Shown piece by piece: positions 8,555-16,069 of a stretch of 35,179 bases of DNA. Each line of letters opens with the position of its first letter. Position 1 is the stretch's first letter. The stretch is from the NCBI GenBank assembly GCA_934358405.1, contig CAKRKL010000007.1, forward strand, positions 1 through 35,179, in the 5' to 3' direction. The position numbers and the translations under genes were made by a program. The stretch comes from an uncultured Blautia sp. Lineage in GTDB: Bacteria > Bacillota > Clostridia > Lachnospirales > Lachnospiraceae. The notes beneath the pieces were generated by a model, which worked only from the letters and a program-made list of their open reading frames with translations, was not told where the DNA came from and did not search any database.

Positions 8555-8606
8555 TTTTTTTGCTTCATTTTTTTGCTTCATTTTTTTGCTTCATTTTTTT
8601 GCTTCA
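8555..8606 (-). repeat. Four perfect 13-bp tandem repeats in the S1-protein leader
   Basis: The unit TTTTTTTGCTTCA (plus strand) occurs four times without change at 8555, 8568, 8581 and 8594. On the transcribed minus strand it reads TGAAGCAAAAAAA. The array begins directly after the -10 TATAAT and ends in the AGGAG ribosome site, so it makes up nearly the whole 5' leader. Confidence 0.95.
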
Positions 8607-8633
8607 TTATAGCACACCAGATTTTCCTTGCAA
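8606..8633 (-). promoter_or_regulatory. Promoter of the S1-protein operon
   Basis: The minus strand has -35 TTGCAA (8628-8633), a 16-bp spacer and -10 TATAAT (8606-8611). The first tandem repeat starts inside the last base pairs of the -10. Confidence 0.7.
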
Positions 8634-8635
8634 AT

Positions 8636-8662
8636 AAAAAAAATCCTCGCATAAAACGAGGA
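8636..8662 (-). terminator. Intrinsic terminator upstream of the S1-protein promoter
   Basis: TCCTCG (8644-8649) and CGAGGA (8657-8662) form the stem, followed on the minus strand by eight U residues. It would end the candidate small RNA that begins near 8755 and any read-through from the secreted-protein gene. Confidence 0.85.
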
Positions 8663-8755
8663 GTGCCCCGACAGTAACTGCCGGGGCGATTATTATGAAA
8701 AAATTTTATGTGTAATGGTGTCATTACAACGTCTTCTGTGTGTGTGTTCTTTCGA
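8636..8755 (-). ncRNA. Candidate small RNA with Pho-box-like promoter
   Basis: The minus strand from about 8755 to the terminator holds no convincing ORF but three further inverted repeats: GTTC-GAAA-GAAC (8746-8757), TGTAATG-ACAC-CATTACA (8711-8728), and a GC-rich hairpin GCCCCG...CGGGGC (8665-8687). A U-rich single-stranded stretch lies before the GC-rich hairpin. The first hairpin lies very near the -10 and may be only partly transcribed. A 47-codon frame through the region lacks an SD and reads through the terminator, so I do not count it. Promoter elements are listed separately. The existence of the RNA is inferred from promoter plus terminator. Confidence 0.55.
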
Positions 8756-8759
8756 ACTG

Positions 8760-8808
8760 ATTATATAGTATCAGACATTTATGAATAAACTATGAACTAA
8801 TAATGAAC
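8760..8808 (-). promoter_or_regulatory. Pho-box-like triple direct repeat with -10
   Basis: On the minus strand, TTCATT-N5-TTCATA-N5-TTCATA (hexamers ending near 8780) repeats every 11 bp. It lies 14-15 bp upstream of a perfect -10, TATAAT (8760-8765). A weaker fourth copy may lie 11 bp further upstream. The hexamers fit the Bacillus PhoP consensus TT(A/C/T)A(C/T)A with 5-bp spacing, and no separate -35 is needed for such activator-dependent promoters. Other OmpR-type regulators could use the same geometry. Confidence 0.55.
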
Positions 8809-8922
8809 TTTTGGTTTATTTGCACAATTTATTCTTTCTTTTTCCTCTTTTTTTATAAGTTTAATACATTATGTTTTATACTTTAGCTTGGTAAAGTTAT
8901 ACATTTTGCACATTTCCTTATT

Positions 8923-9372
8923 TTATTCTAACAATCCTTTTGCAAAATCTATTAACTTTGATATAAGGCTCTTTGCATCATCCTTTGTCACGCCCATATC
9001 CTTAAGCTTATTACAAACAGAATCGACATCATTTCTCAATGCATCTTCGTTAATCTGTGCGTCTAATACCTTACGCACTACTGAAACAAGAGAATCCACC
9101 TCAGCTTCAGATAGCTCTACATCAAAATGATCTGCAGCCTGATTAATAGCACTTCTTACCTGATCATCTGTAATATTCTGCTGATCCACAAGGTCCTTGG
9201 CATACATAATAATATCCACTGCTTTCTGGGGATCAGATGCAAGAAAATCAATTCCACTGTCAAGAAGACTCTCTACTACCTCTGTATCTGTAGATGCCAT
9301 AGCTGGTATTGGTGCGGAACACACAAGAACTCCTGCAAGAATGAATGCTGCTGATTTTTTTATTTTTATCAT
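8923..9372 (-). CDS. Small secreted helical protein of unknown function
   Basis: This 149-residue product begins with a classical signal peptide: MIKIKKSAAF, a hydrophobic core, then a likely cleavage after PAMA before STDTEV (about residue 26). The mature part is about 120 residues, acidic, predicted helical and free of aromatic clusters or catalytic motifs. It contains two similar helical units (for example VRSAINQAADHFDVELSEAEVDSL and the later VCNKLKDMGVTKDDAKSL region). I do not recognise the family; the C-terminal pattern is vaguely like DUF1002-type helical proteins, which is not more than an impression. The start is supported by TAGGAGGTAAC before the ATG. It is flanked by its own promoter and, downstream, by the candidate small RNA. 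Confidence 0.85.
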   Translation of the reverse strand: MIKIKKSAAFILAGVLVCSAPIPAMASTDTEVVESLLDSGIDFLASDPQKAVDIIMYAKDLVDQQNITDDQVRSAINQAADHFDVELSEAEVDSLVSVVRKVLDAQINEDALRNDVDSVCNKLKDMGVTKDDAKSLISKLIDFAKGLLE

Positions 9373-9397
9373 GATAGTTACCTCCTAATTAACGTCT

Positions 9398-9429
9398 ATT
9401 ATACTATATTGTCCCTTTTAATTTGTAAA
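9398..9429 (-). promoter_or_regulatory. Promoter of the small secreted protein
   Basis: The minus strand shows TTTACA (9424-9429) and an overlapping -10 region TAGTATAAT. The hexamer TAGTAT lies at 17 bp and TATAAT at 20 bp. Transcription would start about 20 bp before the ribosome site. Confidence 0.45.
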
Positions 9430-9461
9430 ATGTATCTAAAAACTTTATAATCTTTTTATAA

Positions 9462-9624
9462 CTAATATCCAAAAAAAAGCTTTCTTTTGCAGCAGTTACA
9501 AATCTTTTTAATTTCGTTCACTAATTTTTCATAAGAACAACACGATTCTTTCAAACTTTCCCGATATACTAACATCATAAAAATAATAACAGCCAACATT
9601 ATTTTTATAAAATTTCTTTTTCAT
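9462..9624 (-). pseudogene. Possible small membrane protein, interrupted by a one-base frameshift
   Basis: An ATG at 9622-9624 follows a good ribosome site (AGGTGA, 7 nt) and reads MKKKFYKN before drifting into an unlikely frame that stops at 9529. One frame over, from ATG 9597-9599 to a stop at 9462, a 45-codon frame reads MLAVIIFMMLVY (a membrane helix) followed by a Cys-rich basic tail with CC and CNCCKRK. Removing one A from the A5 run at 9602-9606 joins the two into a sensible product of about 54 residues: a positively charged N-terminus, one helix and a cytosolic tail. It could be a frameshifted gene, a sequencing error, or chance. No family is recognised. Confidence 0.35.
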
Positions 9625-9681
9625 ATGTCAGTCACCTAGAAGTGATTGACTCTCCTTCCTTTTAAAAAATATATTTGAGAC

Positions 9682-9724
9682 AAAATAAAAATCACCCGTT
9701 TAGCCACCGGGTGATTTTTATTTT
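9682..9724. terminator. Bidirectional intrinsic terminator after rsmA
   Basis: Perfect 17-bp arms (9682-9698 and 9708-9724) contain the core ATCACCCG/CGGGTGAT with A-rich and T-rich ends. They give a strong hairpin with a 9-nt loop and U tracts on both strands. It closes the minus-strand rsmA unit. Confidence 0.9.
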
Positions 9725-9731
9725 CTTACGT

Positions 9732-10607
9732 TTATCTTAATTTATTAAATACATTAGCCAGATCTGCAAATTCCTTTAATGTAAGAGCCTCTCCTCTTAC
9801 ATTTACCGGAATTCCGGTTTCCTCCAGAGCTTTTTCTATCTCTTCCTTGGAGAAATTCAGTTCCTGTGAATTTTTTAAACCATTTACCAATGTTTTTCGG
9901 CGCTGATTAAAGGATGCACGAATCAAGCGGAACATCAGTTTCTCATTCTCAACCTGTACAGGCGGCTCCTCATAACGTACCAGCTGAATCACTGCACTTC
10001 CTACATTTGGTCTTGGCATAAAGCAATTTGGCGGAACGTTAGCAATGATCTGCGGCTTTGCATAATACTGCACTGCCAGTGACAGCGCACCATAATCTTT
10101 TGTTCCCGGACCAACCTGCATTCGGTCTGCAACCTCTTTCTGCACCATAATAGTGATAGATGAAATAGGAACATGATTTTCAAAAAGGCCCATAATAATT
10201 GGGGTAGTAATGTAGTACGGAAGATTTGCAACTACCTTGATAGGCTTACCGTCATTTCTCTCTTGTGCCAGCGCTGCAATATCCACTTTTAAGATATCCT
10301 CGTTAATCACAGTCACATTGTCCCAATCCTTAAGAGTATCGTTTTCCAGAATAGGAATCAATGTCTTATCAATCTCCACAGCCACAACTTCTCTGGCCGC
10401 CTCTGCCAGATATTGAGTCATTGTTCCAATACCCGGTCCGATTTCCAGCACAAAATCATCCTTTGTAATCTGGGATGCATCTATAATTTTTTCCAGAACA
10501 TGGGTATCAATAAGAAAATTCTGACCAAACCTTTTCTGGAAAGCAAAATTATACTTTTGAAGAACTTCAATGGTATACTTCGGGTTTCCTAAATAAGGTC
10601 TGGTCAT
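9732..10607 (-). CDS. rsmA: 16S rRNA (adenine-N6,N6) dimethyltransferase
   Basis: RsmA (KsgA) uses SAM to dimethylate the two adjacent adenines of the 3'-terminal hairpin of 16S rRNA during 30S maturation. The 291-residue sequence has the RFGQNFLID start of the family, SAM motif I LEIGPGIGTMT, an acidic motif II (VEIDKTL), the catalytic NLPYYI motif IV, and the FNQRRKTL motif of the C-terminal domain. It is complete. The gene lies 68 bp downstream of the TPR/P-loop gene and ends in a strong bidirectional terminator. GAGGAAATTAAC precedes the ATG. Confidence 0.97.
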   Translation of the reverse strand: MTRPYLGNPKYTIEVLQKYNFAFQKRFGQNFLIDTHVLEKIIDASQITKDDFVLEIGPGIGTMTQYLAEAAREVVAVEIDKTLIPILENDTLKDWDNVTVINEDILKVDIAALAQERNDGKPIKVVANLPYYITTPIIMGLFENHVPISSITIMVQKEVADRMQVGPGTKDYGALSLAVQYYAKPQIIANVPPNCFMPRPNVGSAVIQLVRYEEPPVQVENEKLMFRLIRASFNQRRKTLVNGLKNSQELNFSKEEIEKALEETGIPVNVRGEALTLKEFADLANVFNKLR

Positions 10608-10675
10608 GTTAATTTCCTCTTTCTTTTTTATTAAAATATTGTCAGCAGCTTAAATGCCGCTGCATTGTTAATTAT

Positions 10676-13261
10676 TTATTTTGCAAAATCTTTCTCATAA
10701 AGAACCGTAAATCCGTCACGGTCAACTCTCTTTTTCTTGTTGAACTTCAGAAGTCCGCCCTGAGATTTCGCCATTGCAGTGTCAAGCATATCCTTGACAG
10801 CTCCAATGCTCATCGGCTGATCTTCCTTCTGGTTCACACCAATCAGATTATATAATGCAAGCATACCCATCTGATCAATCTTATAGCCATTTTCTTTTGT
10901 ATAAACTCTCGCAAAATTTACAAGCTCATCATTGGTAAATACCGGAATATTAATCATAGATGTAAATTTCTTTGCAAATTTCGGGAATCTTGCAATCAGC
11001 TTGCGCATTCCGATTTTCTCATCCTCAATAATTACAGTAAGTCCATCTGTACGGAATTCCATTGCTTTATCAAGAATTTCTACTGTTTCTGCTGTAAGCT
11101 GATTTGCGTTCTCAATAACCAGAAAACCACCGCGAAGCTTGTTCACTACCTTTGGAATTTCCATCTCATTAAGCTGGTCGGCAAATACATAAGCAACCTT
11201 AGATGCCGGCAGATTCAGTTCCTTACAGATTGCCGGAATCAGGCTTGCGATCAATCGGGTCTTACCGGTTTCTTTGCCACCCATAACAATAACATTTCCA
11301 GTTTTGGATGTCTTATCTGCTGCTGCCATCTGCACATCACAAAGTGCACTGATCAGCTGCTCCTTCATTCCCGGAACCTTTACAAAATATGTAAACAGTT
11401 TCTTCTCATCATCTGTAAGAGACTTCTCTCTTGGAATAATGTCCGATGGATTGTTTTTCTTCTTCGGCTGGATAGAATCAATAAACTGCTCTAATTCTTC
11501 CTCTTCGCTAAGAGAAATTTTGTCTGTTTCTTCCTCAGCCTCAGATTCGTCTTCTGTCTCCTCATCATACTGGTCGTCATCAGAATCATCGTCCACTTCT
11601 TCTGCATCCTCTACAGCTGCAATATTCGGAATCTCATCTTCATCCTGTCCCATGCTTTCTTTAAGCATGTTGGCAATAAATTCATCCTCTGACATGGCAT
11701 CATCTGTATTTCTATGTCCGGCAGGTCCATTCATGAATTCATCTTCTGCCGCCTGAAGATCTTCCTCGCTAAGGAATTCCTCTTCTTCAAGCTCTACAAC
11801 AGGTTTCTTTTTCGGGGAAGATTTCTTCGGAACTTCTTTTGCAGCTTCTGCAATTTCCTCATTCTCCTCCTCAACTTTTTCTTCATCGGGCTGTTCATCC
11901 GGAATTTCAATACCCTGAGCAGATGCTGCTGCAAGAATGGTATCTTCAAGATTGAAGTCCTTCAAGTCAACTTCTTTCTTCTCTTCTTCAGTCTCTTTAT
12001 CCTCTTCAGATTCTTCACTGAAAAGATTATTCTGAGCCGGAGCCTTTGGAATTTCAACTTCATCCGGATTCATATTTTTCATAGATTCCGGAATATTAAG
12101 AGTCGGCATTTTCAGAGGTGCTGCCTCCTGCGGCTCTTCAGCTGCTTTTTGCTCAGTTTCCGTATCGGAAGTTTCTTCTGCAGTCTCAGCCGTTTCAGGT
12201 TCTTCCACTATTTCCCCTTCCACAACCTCATCTGCATTGCTTTCTGTATTCGGAACAAATTTCTCTTCAGCTTCAACTGCTTTCGGTTCAGCTGTTTTTG
12301 CTTCTTCAGCTTTAAGCTTTCCGGTTTCCGGCTCAAGCTCAGGTACGCTTGCATACTCTTTTTCAGATGCCGGATCGCGGAGCATCTCCTCCTGAACTTC
12401 TCCACTAACCCCAGAAGAAATTACACTTTCTTCAGTTTCTTCCATCTTGCGACTTCCGAAAATATCACGGAGACCCTTGGAGATCTTATCCTGAAGACTT
12501 TCTACTTCATCCAGCTCTTCAGATTTGATCTGGATGCTTTCAATTTCCTGCTCACTCTGATCATTCTGAGGTTCTGCTGTTTTTTCTGCAGTCTCTTCCT
12601 TGATGCTTTCCATTTCCTCAGGTTTTAAAAGCTTAGGCACAAACTGCTGCTCATAACGTTCTTTTTCCTCGCCCTTAAGAGCACCCATTCTCTGCTTCAG
12701 ATCCATGGCCTTCATAACATAACTGCCTTCATTGAACCAGAGAATAATTTCATTGCAAAGTTCAAGACATTTTTCTTTGTCTCCATCCTGATAATACAGC
12801 TTTGCAAGCTCATAGGACCACTTCTCAGTAAATTCCTTCTCTTTATAGTCCTCCAGAACCTTAATCTGTTCTGCAAGAGGTGCTTTCTTCTCTCTTAATA
12901 TTTTGTATTTCAGAATATACTGGGTATTGTCATTCGGTGCAACTTCTCTATACTCCTCATAAAATTCCACTGCATCAGAGACATCTCCCATTTTCAGAGA
13001 AACCTCTACAAGGCGATAAAGAATGTTTTTACCGATAGAAGCTCTATGATAAGCAAGAAGGAAAATTTCCTTACTATCCTCATAGCGCTTATTAGCTGCA
13101 TAAATCTCACCCACCACACAAAGTGTCCGAACATTTTTTACACGGCGCCAGTCAATGCTGTCTACTACATTCATAGCACCTTTATAATCTTTCTGTTCTA
13201 CTAAATGATTAATCTCTTCAAGTTTAACCCGAAATTCTTCTTTATCCAAAATTTTCACCAA
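10676..13261 (-). CDS. Large TPR / acidic linker / P-loop ATPase-like protein
   Basis: This 861-residue protein has three parts. Residues 1-200 are helical repeats of TPR type (for example GEIYAANKRYEDSKEIFLLA and ELAKLYYQDGDKEKCLEL). Residues about 215-610 are very acidic and low in complexity (many E, D, A, P), probably disordered. Residues about 615-861 form an AAA+-like module with Walker A GGKETGKT (661-668) and a Walker B-like strand GFLVIENAN (712-720), in which the usual Asp-Glu is replaced by Glu-Asn. Resemblance is to CbxX/SpoVK-like AAA proteins, but I cannot name the function. It lies between recF and rsmA, where gyrB often follows recF in Firmicutes. No signal peptide or membrane helix is visible. 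A cytosolic scaffold with nucleotide-dependent switching is a guess. Confidence 0.85.
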   Translation of the reverse strand: MVKILDKEEFRVKLEEINHLVEQKDYKGAMNVVDSIDWRRVKNVRTLCVVGEIYAANKRYEDSKEIFLLAYHRASIGKNILYRLVEVSLKMGDVSDAVEFYEEYREVAPNDNTQYILKYKILREKKAPLAEQIKVLEDYKEKEFTEKWSYELAKLYYQDGDKEKCLELCNEIILWFNEGSYVMKAMDLKQRMGALKGEEKERYEQQFVPKLLKPEEMESIKEETAEKTAEPQNDQSEQEIESIQIKSEELDEVESLQDKISKGLRDIFGSRKMEETEESVISSGVSGEVQEEMLRDPASEKEYASVPELEPETGKLKAEEAKTAEPKAVEAEEKFVPNTESNADEVVEGEIVEEPETAETAEETSDTETEQKAAEEPQEAAPLKMPTLNIPESMKNMNPDEVEIPKAPAQNNLFSEESEEDKETEEEKKEVDLKDFNLEDTILAAASAQGIEIPDEQPDEEKVEEENEEIAEAAKEVPKKSSPKKKPVVELEEEEFLSEEDLQAAEDEFMNGPAGHRNTDDAMSEDEFIANMLKESMGQDEDEIPNIAAVEDAEEVDDDSDDDQYDEETEDESEAEEETDKISLSEEEELEQFIDSIQPKKKNNPSDIIPREKSLTDDEKKLFTYFVKVPGMKEQLISALCDVQMAAADKTSKTGNVIVMGGKETGKTRLIASLIPAICKELNLPASKVAYVFADQLNEMEIPKVVNKLRGGFLVIENANQLTAETVEILDKAMEFRTDGLTVIIEDEKIGMRKLIARFPKFAKKFTSMINIPVFTNDELVNFARVYTKENGYKIDQMGMLALYNLIGVNQKEDQPMSIGAVKDMLDTAMAKSQGGLLKFNKKKRVDRDGFTVLYEKDFAK

Positions 13262-13310
13262 CTTTCCATAGTTACTGCAAGTTTAGCATAACCTATTCTA
13301 CTTCGCAAGC

Positions 13311-14402
13311 TTATTTATGTGGCAAATAAACTTGTCCTGCTACAACATGAAATACTTTGTTGATCTGAAACTGATGACTGATAAAATCATCCAGACCGGT
13401 ACAAGTGATCATGGTCTGGATATCATGTATACTATCAAGAAGATAATTCTGCCTGCTGCTATCCAGTTCAGAAAGCACATCATCCAGAAGTAAAACCGGT
13501 TTATCGTGAATAATCTTCTCCACCAGATAAATTTCCGACAATTTCAAAGAAAGCGCAGCTGTTCTTTGTTGTCCTTGTGAACCGTATTTACGAATATCGA
13601 TTCCATTCACAGAAACCATCAGATCGTCCCTGTGAGGTCCTGAAGATGTCATTTTCATTCGGAGATCCCGCTCTCTATTGTGCCAGAGATTCTGCTCCAA
13701 TTCTTCACTCTCTACACTAGGTTCATAAACTACTTCTATATTTTCAATACCACCAGTAAGATTCCGGTGAATTTCACTGATAATCTCATTCAGAGCTTCC
13801 ACAAATTCTCTTCTTTTATCAATAATTTTACGGCCATAAGTAACAAGCTGCATATCCCACACATCTAAGGTAGAACCAAGCTCCGGCTGTCTGTACATAT
13901 CTTTCAAAAGCTTATTTCTCTGATTCAAAATATGATTGTAACCTGCAAGGTCTGTAAGATACAGCTTATCCAACTGGCAAAGCTCAGAATCCATAAACCT
14001 TCTGCGCTCTCCAGGACCATTTTTGATAATATTTAAATCCTCCGGAGAAAAGAAAACCAGATTCACCACACCAAGCAGTTCCCTGGCCTTCTTAATGGGA
14101 AGTCCGTTGATTGCCACACCCTTGGCTTTATTTTTCCGCAGATGCATATCAATTTTATAAGACATAGAATCTTTTCCCACTATCATCCGAATATGGGACT
14201 CTTCTTGACCAAAACGAATAATTTCTTTATCCTTGCTTCCTTTGTGTGACTTACTGGTTCCGCAAAGATATACAGATTCCAAAATATTTGTTTTTCCCTG
14301 GGCATTATCCCCATAGAAAATATTTGTCCCTTTGTCGAAAGAAAGCTCCAGTGATTCATAGTTTCGAAAATTGCTTAATTTTATGGATTCGATATAAGCC
14401 AT
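13311..14402 (-). CDS. recF: DNA replication/repair protein RecF
   Basis: RecF is an ABC/SMC-like ATPase that loads RecA at gaps with RecO and RecR. The 363-residue protein has Walker A GDNAQGKTN (31-39), the ABC signature YGSQGQQRTAALSLKL, and Walker B LLLDDVLSELD. The N-terminal ESIKLSNFRNYE is typical. The gene starts one base after the yaaA stop (TGATATG), in the conserved dnaA-dnaN-yaaA-recF order. The downstream gene is the TPR/P-loop protein instead of gyrB. Confidence 0.97.
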   Translation of the reverse strand: MAYIESIKLSNFRNYESLELSFDKGTNIFYGDNAQGKTNILESVYLCGTSKSHKGSKDKEIIRFGQEESHIRMIVGKDSMSYKIDMHLRKNKAKGVAINGLPIKKARELLGVVNLVFFSPEDLNIIKNGPGERRRFMDSELCQLDKLYLTDLAGYNHILNQRNKLLKDMYRQPELGSTLDVWDMQLVTYGRKIIDKRREFVEALNEIISEIHRNLTGGIENIEVVYEPSVESEELEQNLWHNRERDLRMKMTSSGPHRDDLMVSVNGIDIRKYGSQGQQRTAALSLKLSEIYLVEKIIHDKPVLLLDDVLSELDSSRQNYLLDSIHDIQTMITCTGLDDFISHQFQINKVFHVVAGQVYLPHK

Positions 14403-14403
14403 A

Positions 14404-14619
14404 TCACTCTTTTCCCGACAGAACCTTCACATCCTGACCATTATAGGAAATAATATCACCACTATAAACCTTACGTCCTCTTCTGTTATCAACTTCCCCA
14501 TTAACCTTTACAAGGCCATCATTAATCACATATTTTGCTTCAACTCCATCTGAAACAAGATCTGCCAGCTTCAGCGCCTGTCCAAGCTTAATGAATTCGT
14601 CTTTAATCCTGATTTCCAA
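14404..14619 (-). CDS. yaaA: S4-domain RNA-binding protein YaaA
   Basis: This is a small S4-like RNA-binding protein always found between dnaN and recF in Firmicutes; its exact role is not settled. The S4 core is seen in FIKLGQALKLADLVSDG, VKVNGEVDNRRGRKVYSGD. An upstream ATG at 14643 is in frame, but the eight codons from it spell out the ribosome site AGCAGGAGGGATATT. I therefore take the TTG at 14617-14619, 5 nt after AGGAGGG, as the true start, giving 71 residues beginning MEIRIKDEF, the family's usual length. Mass spectrometry of the N-terminus would settle it. Confidence 0.88.
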   Translation of the reverse strand: MEIRIKDEFIKLGQALKLADLVSDGVEAKYVINDGLVKVNGEVDNRRGRKVYSGDIISYNGQDVKVLSGKE

Positions 14620-14675
14620 AATATCCCTCCTGCTGCTTTTCATACAGCATATTCCATTTTACTAAACAAAAGTAT

Positions 14676-15791
14676 TTATCTTGCCTGGCTCTGATTTATG
14701 TTAACCGGTAAGATCAGATATGTGTAAGTTTCTTCCTGGTCTCTGATAAAACACGGTGCCTTTGGATTTACCAGATAAATATCTATTATTTCATCATCAA
14801 TAACCTTAAGGGCATCAATTAAGAATTTAGGATTAAAGCCAATAAGAATATCTTTTCCCTCTTTTTCAATATCAATGTCCTCATTCATAGAACCCATAGC
14901 AGAATCTATCTTCAGTTCCATGTTATTGTCTGTGATATGAATAATAATTGGTTTTTTATCACCTTCTCGAACAAGAAGTGTTGCACGATCAATACAATCC
15001 AGAAATTCTTTTTTGTTAATAGACAGCTTCGTTTCATAATCACTGGAAAGCATCTGGTCAATACGGAAATATTCACCTTCAATCAGTCGTGAAACAACCA
15101 TAGTCTGATCAAATTCAAACAAAATATGGTTGTTAGTAAAATAAATGCTGACAATATCATCCATTTCTCCGGAGAGTATCTTACTGATTTCGTTCAGGGT
15201 TTTGCCTGGAACTACAACTTTACGGTCAGAATAGTCTTTTTTCAGCTGCATCTTACGAATGGCAATACGGTGTCCATCCAGAGAGACTATTTTCAGACAA
15301 TTATTCTTAATTTCAAACAGTTCGCCCGTCATTAATTTGTTGTTATCATTAACTGCAATTGAGAATATTGTCTGATAAATCATGTTTTTCAATGTATATT
15401 GAGAGATAGTTAGGGGATCATCTCTTTCTATTATAGGCAAATATGCAAAATCTTCTCCTGATTTTCCTGGAATATTGAATTTTGCTTTTTCACAAGTGAT
15501 TGTTGCAGTGTATTTATCATCTGTTTTGATGGTAACATCATTGTCAGGAAGTCTGCGGATAATTTCATAAAAGATTTTTGCATTTAACGCAACAATTCCT
15601 TTTTCTTCTATAGAACCATCAACAATGGTTTCAATTCCAAGTTCCATGTCATTAGTAGTAAATTTAATCTGATTAGAAGATGCATCAATTAAAATACATT
15701 CCAGAATTGGCATTGTTGTTTTTGAGGGTACAGCTTTTAATGAAATGCTGACGCTCTTCAACAGGTTTGTTTTGGAGCAAATGATTTTCAT
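14676..15791 (-). CDS. dnaN: DNA polymerase III sliding clamp (beta subunit)
   Basis: DnaN forms the ring that tethers DNA polymerase to DNA. The 371-residue sequence starts MKIICSKTNLLKSVSISLKAVPSKTTMPILE and ends with TYTYLILPVNI, both typical, and three clamp-fold domains fit the length. Between its SD (AAAGGAAG) and ATG lies a perfect DnaA box (15794-15802), so DnaA binding could compete with expression at the DNA level. It is the second gene of the dnaA-dnaN-yaaA-recF cluster. Confidence 0.98.
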   Translation of the reverse strand: MKIICSKTNLLKSVSISLKAVPSKTTMPILECILIDASSNQIKFTTNDMELGIETIVDGSIEEKGIVALNAKIFYEIIRRLPDNDVTIKTDDKYTATITCEKAKFNIPGKSGEDFAYLPIIERDDPLTISQYTLKNMIYQTIFSIAVNDNNKLMTGELFEIKNNCLKIVSLDGHRIAIRKMQLKKDYSDRKVVVPGKTLNEISKILSGEMDDIVSIYFTNNHILFEFDQTMVVSRLIEGEYFRIDQMLSSDYETKLSINKKEFLDCIDRATLLVREGDKKPIIIHITDNNMELKIDSAMGSMNEDIDIEKEGKDILIGFNPKFLIDALKVIDDEIIDIYLVNPKAPCFIRDQEETYTYLILPVNINQSQAR

Positions 15792-16069
15792 AATGTGTAT
15801 AACTTCCTTTCTGGAGAAAATGGGTTTTTTATTAAATATATTTAAGAAGATATCCGCAGTATCCGCCGTAGGGGATGTGAATATGTGAAAAACTACCTTC
15901 CGCCCAGTGAATAAAAGGATTTCGGATATGGATAACTTCGTGTAAAACTATGGTTTTTGAGTGTGAATAACCTGTGTAAAACCACATTTACGATTTTTGC
16001 GGCAAAAGTTATTCACATTAATACACATAATATCAACATCTTATACACATGAAATGTGGAAAAATTGTG
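15792..16069. other. oriC: oriC, dnaA-dnaN part (DnaA boxes and AT-rich unwinding region)
   Basis: Four perfect DnaA boxes (TTATNCACA in either orientation) lie at 15794-15802, 15962-15970, 16009-16017 and 16041-16049, with several one-mismatch sites between them. An AT-rich stretch at about 15827-15850 (TTTTTTATTAAATATATTTAA) lies next to a GC-containing direct repeat (GATATCCGCAGTATCCGC, 15850-15867). That arrangement suits a DNA-unwinding element beside the dnaN-proximal box. In Bacillus the unwinding site lies in this same intergenic space, so initiation is probably here. No gene is present. Confidence 0.85.

Noticed and set aside
8636..8725. 47-codon frame (start MTPLHIKFF) through the candidate small RNA
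   Set aside because: No ribosome site, crosses the strong terminator and the S1 promoter, and the GC-rich part comes from hairpin sequence.
11274..12628. Plus-strand Ser-rich and Phe/Leu-rich frames opposite the TPR/P-loop gene
   Set aside because: Antisense shadows of a Glu/Lys-rich coding sequence with low complexity.
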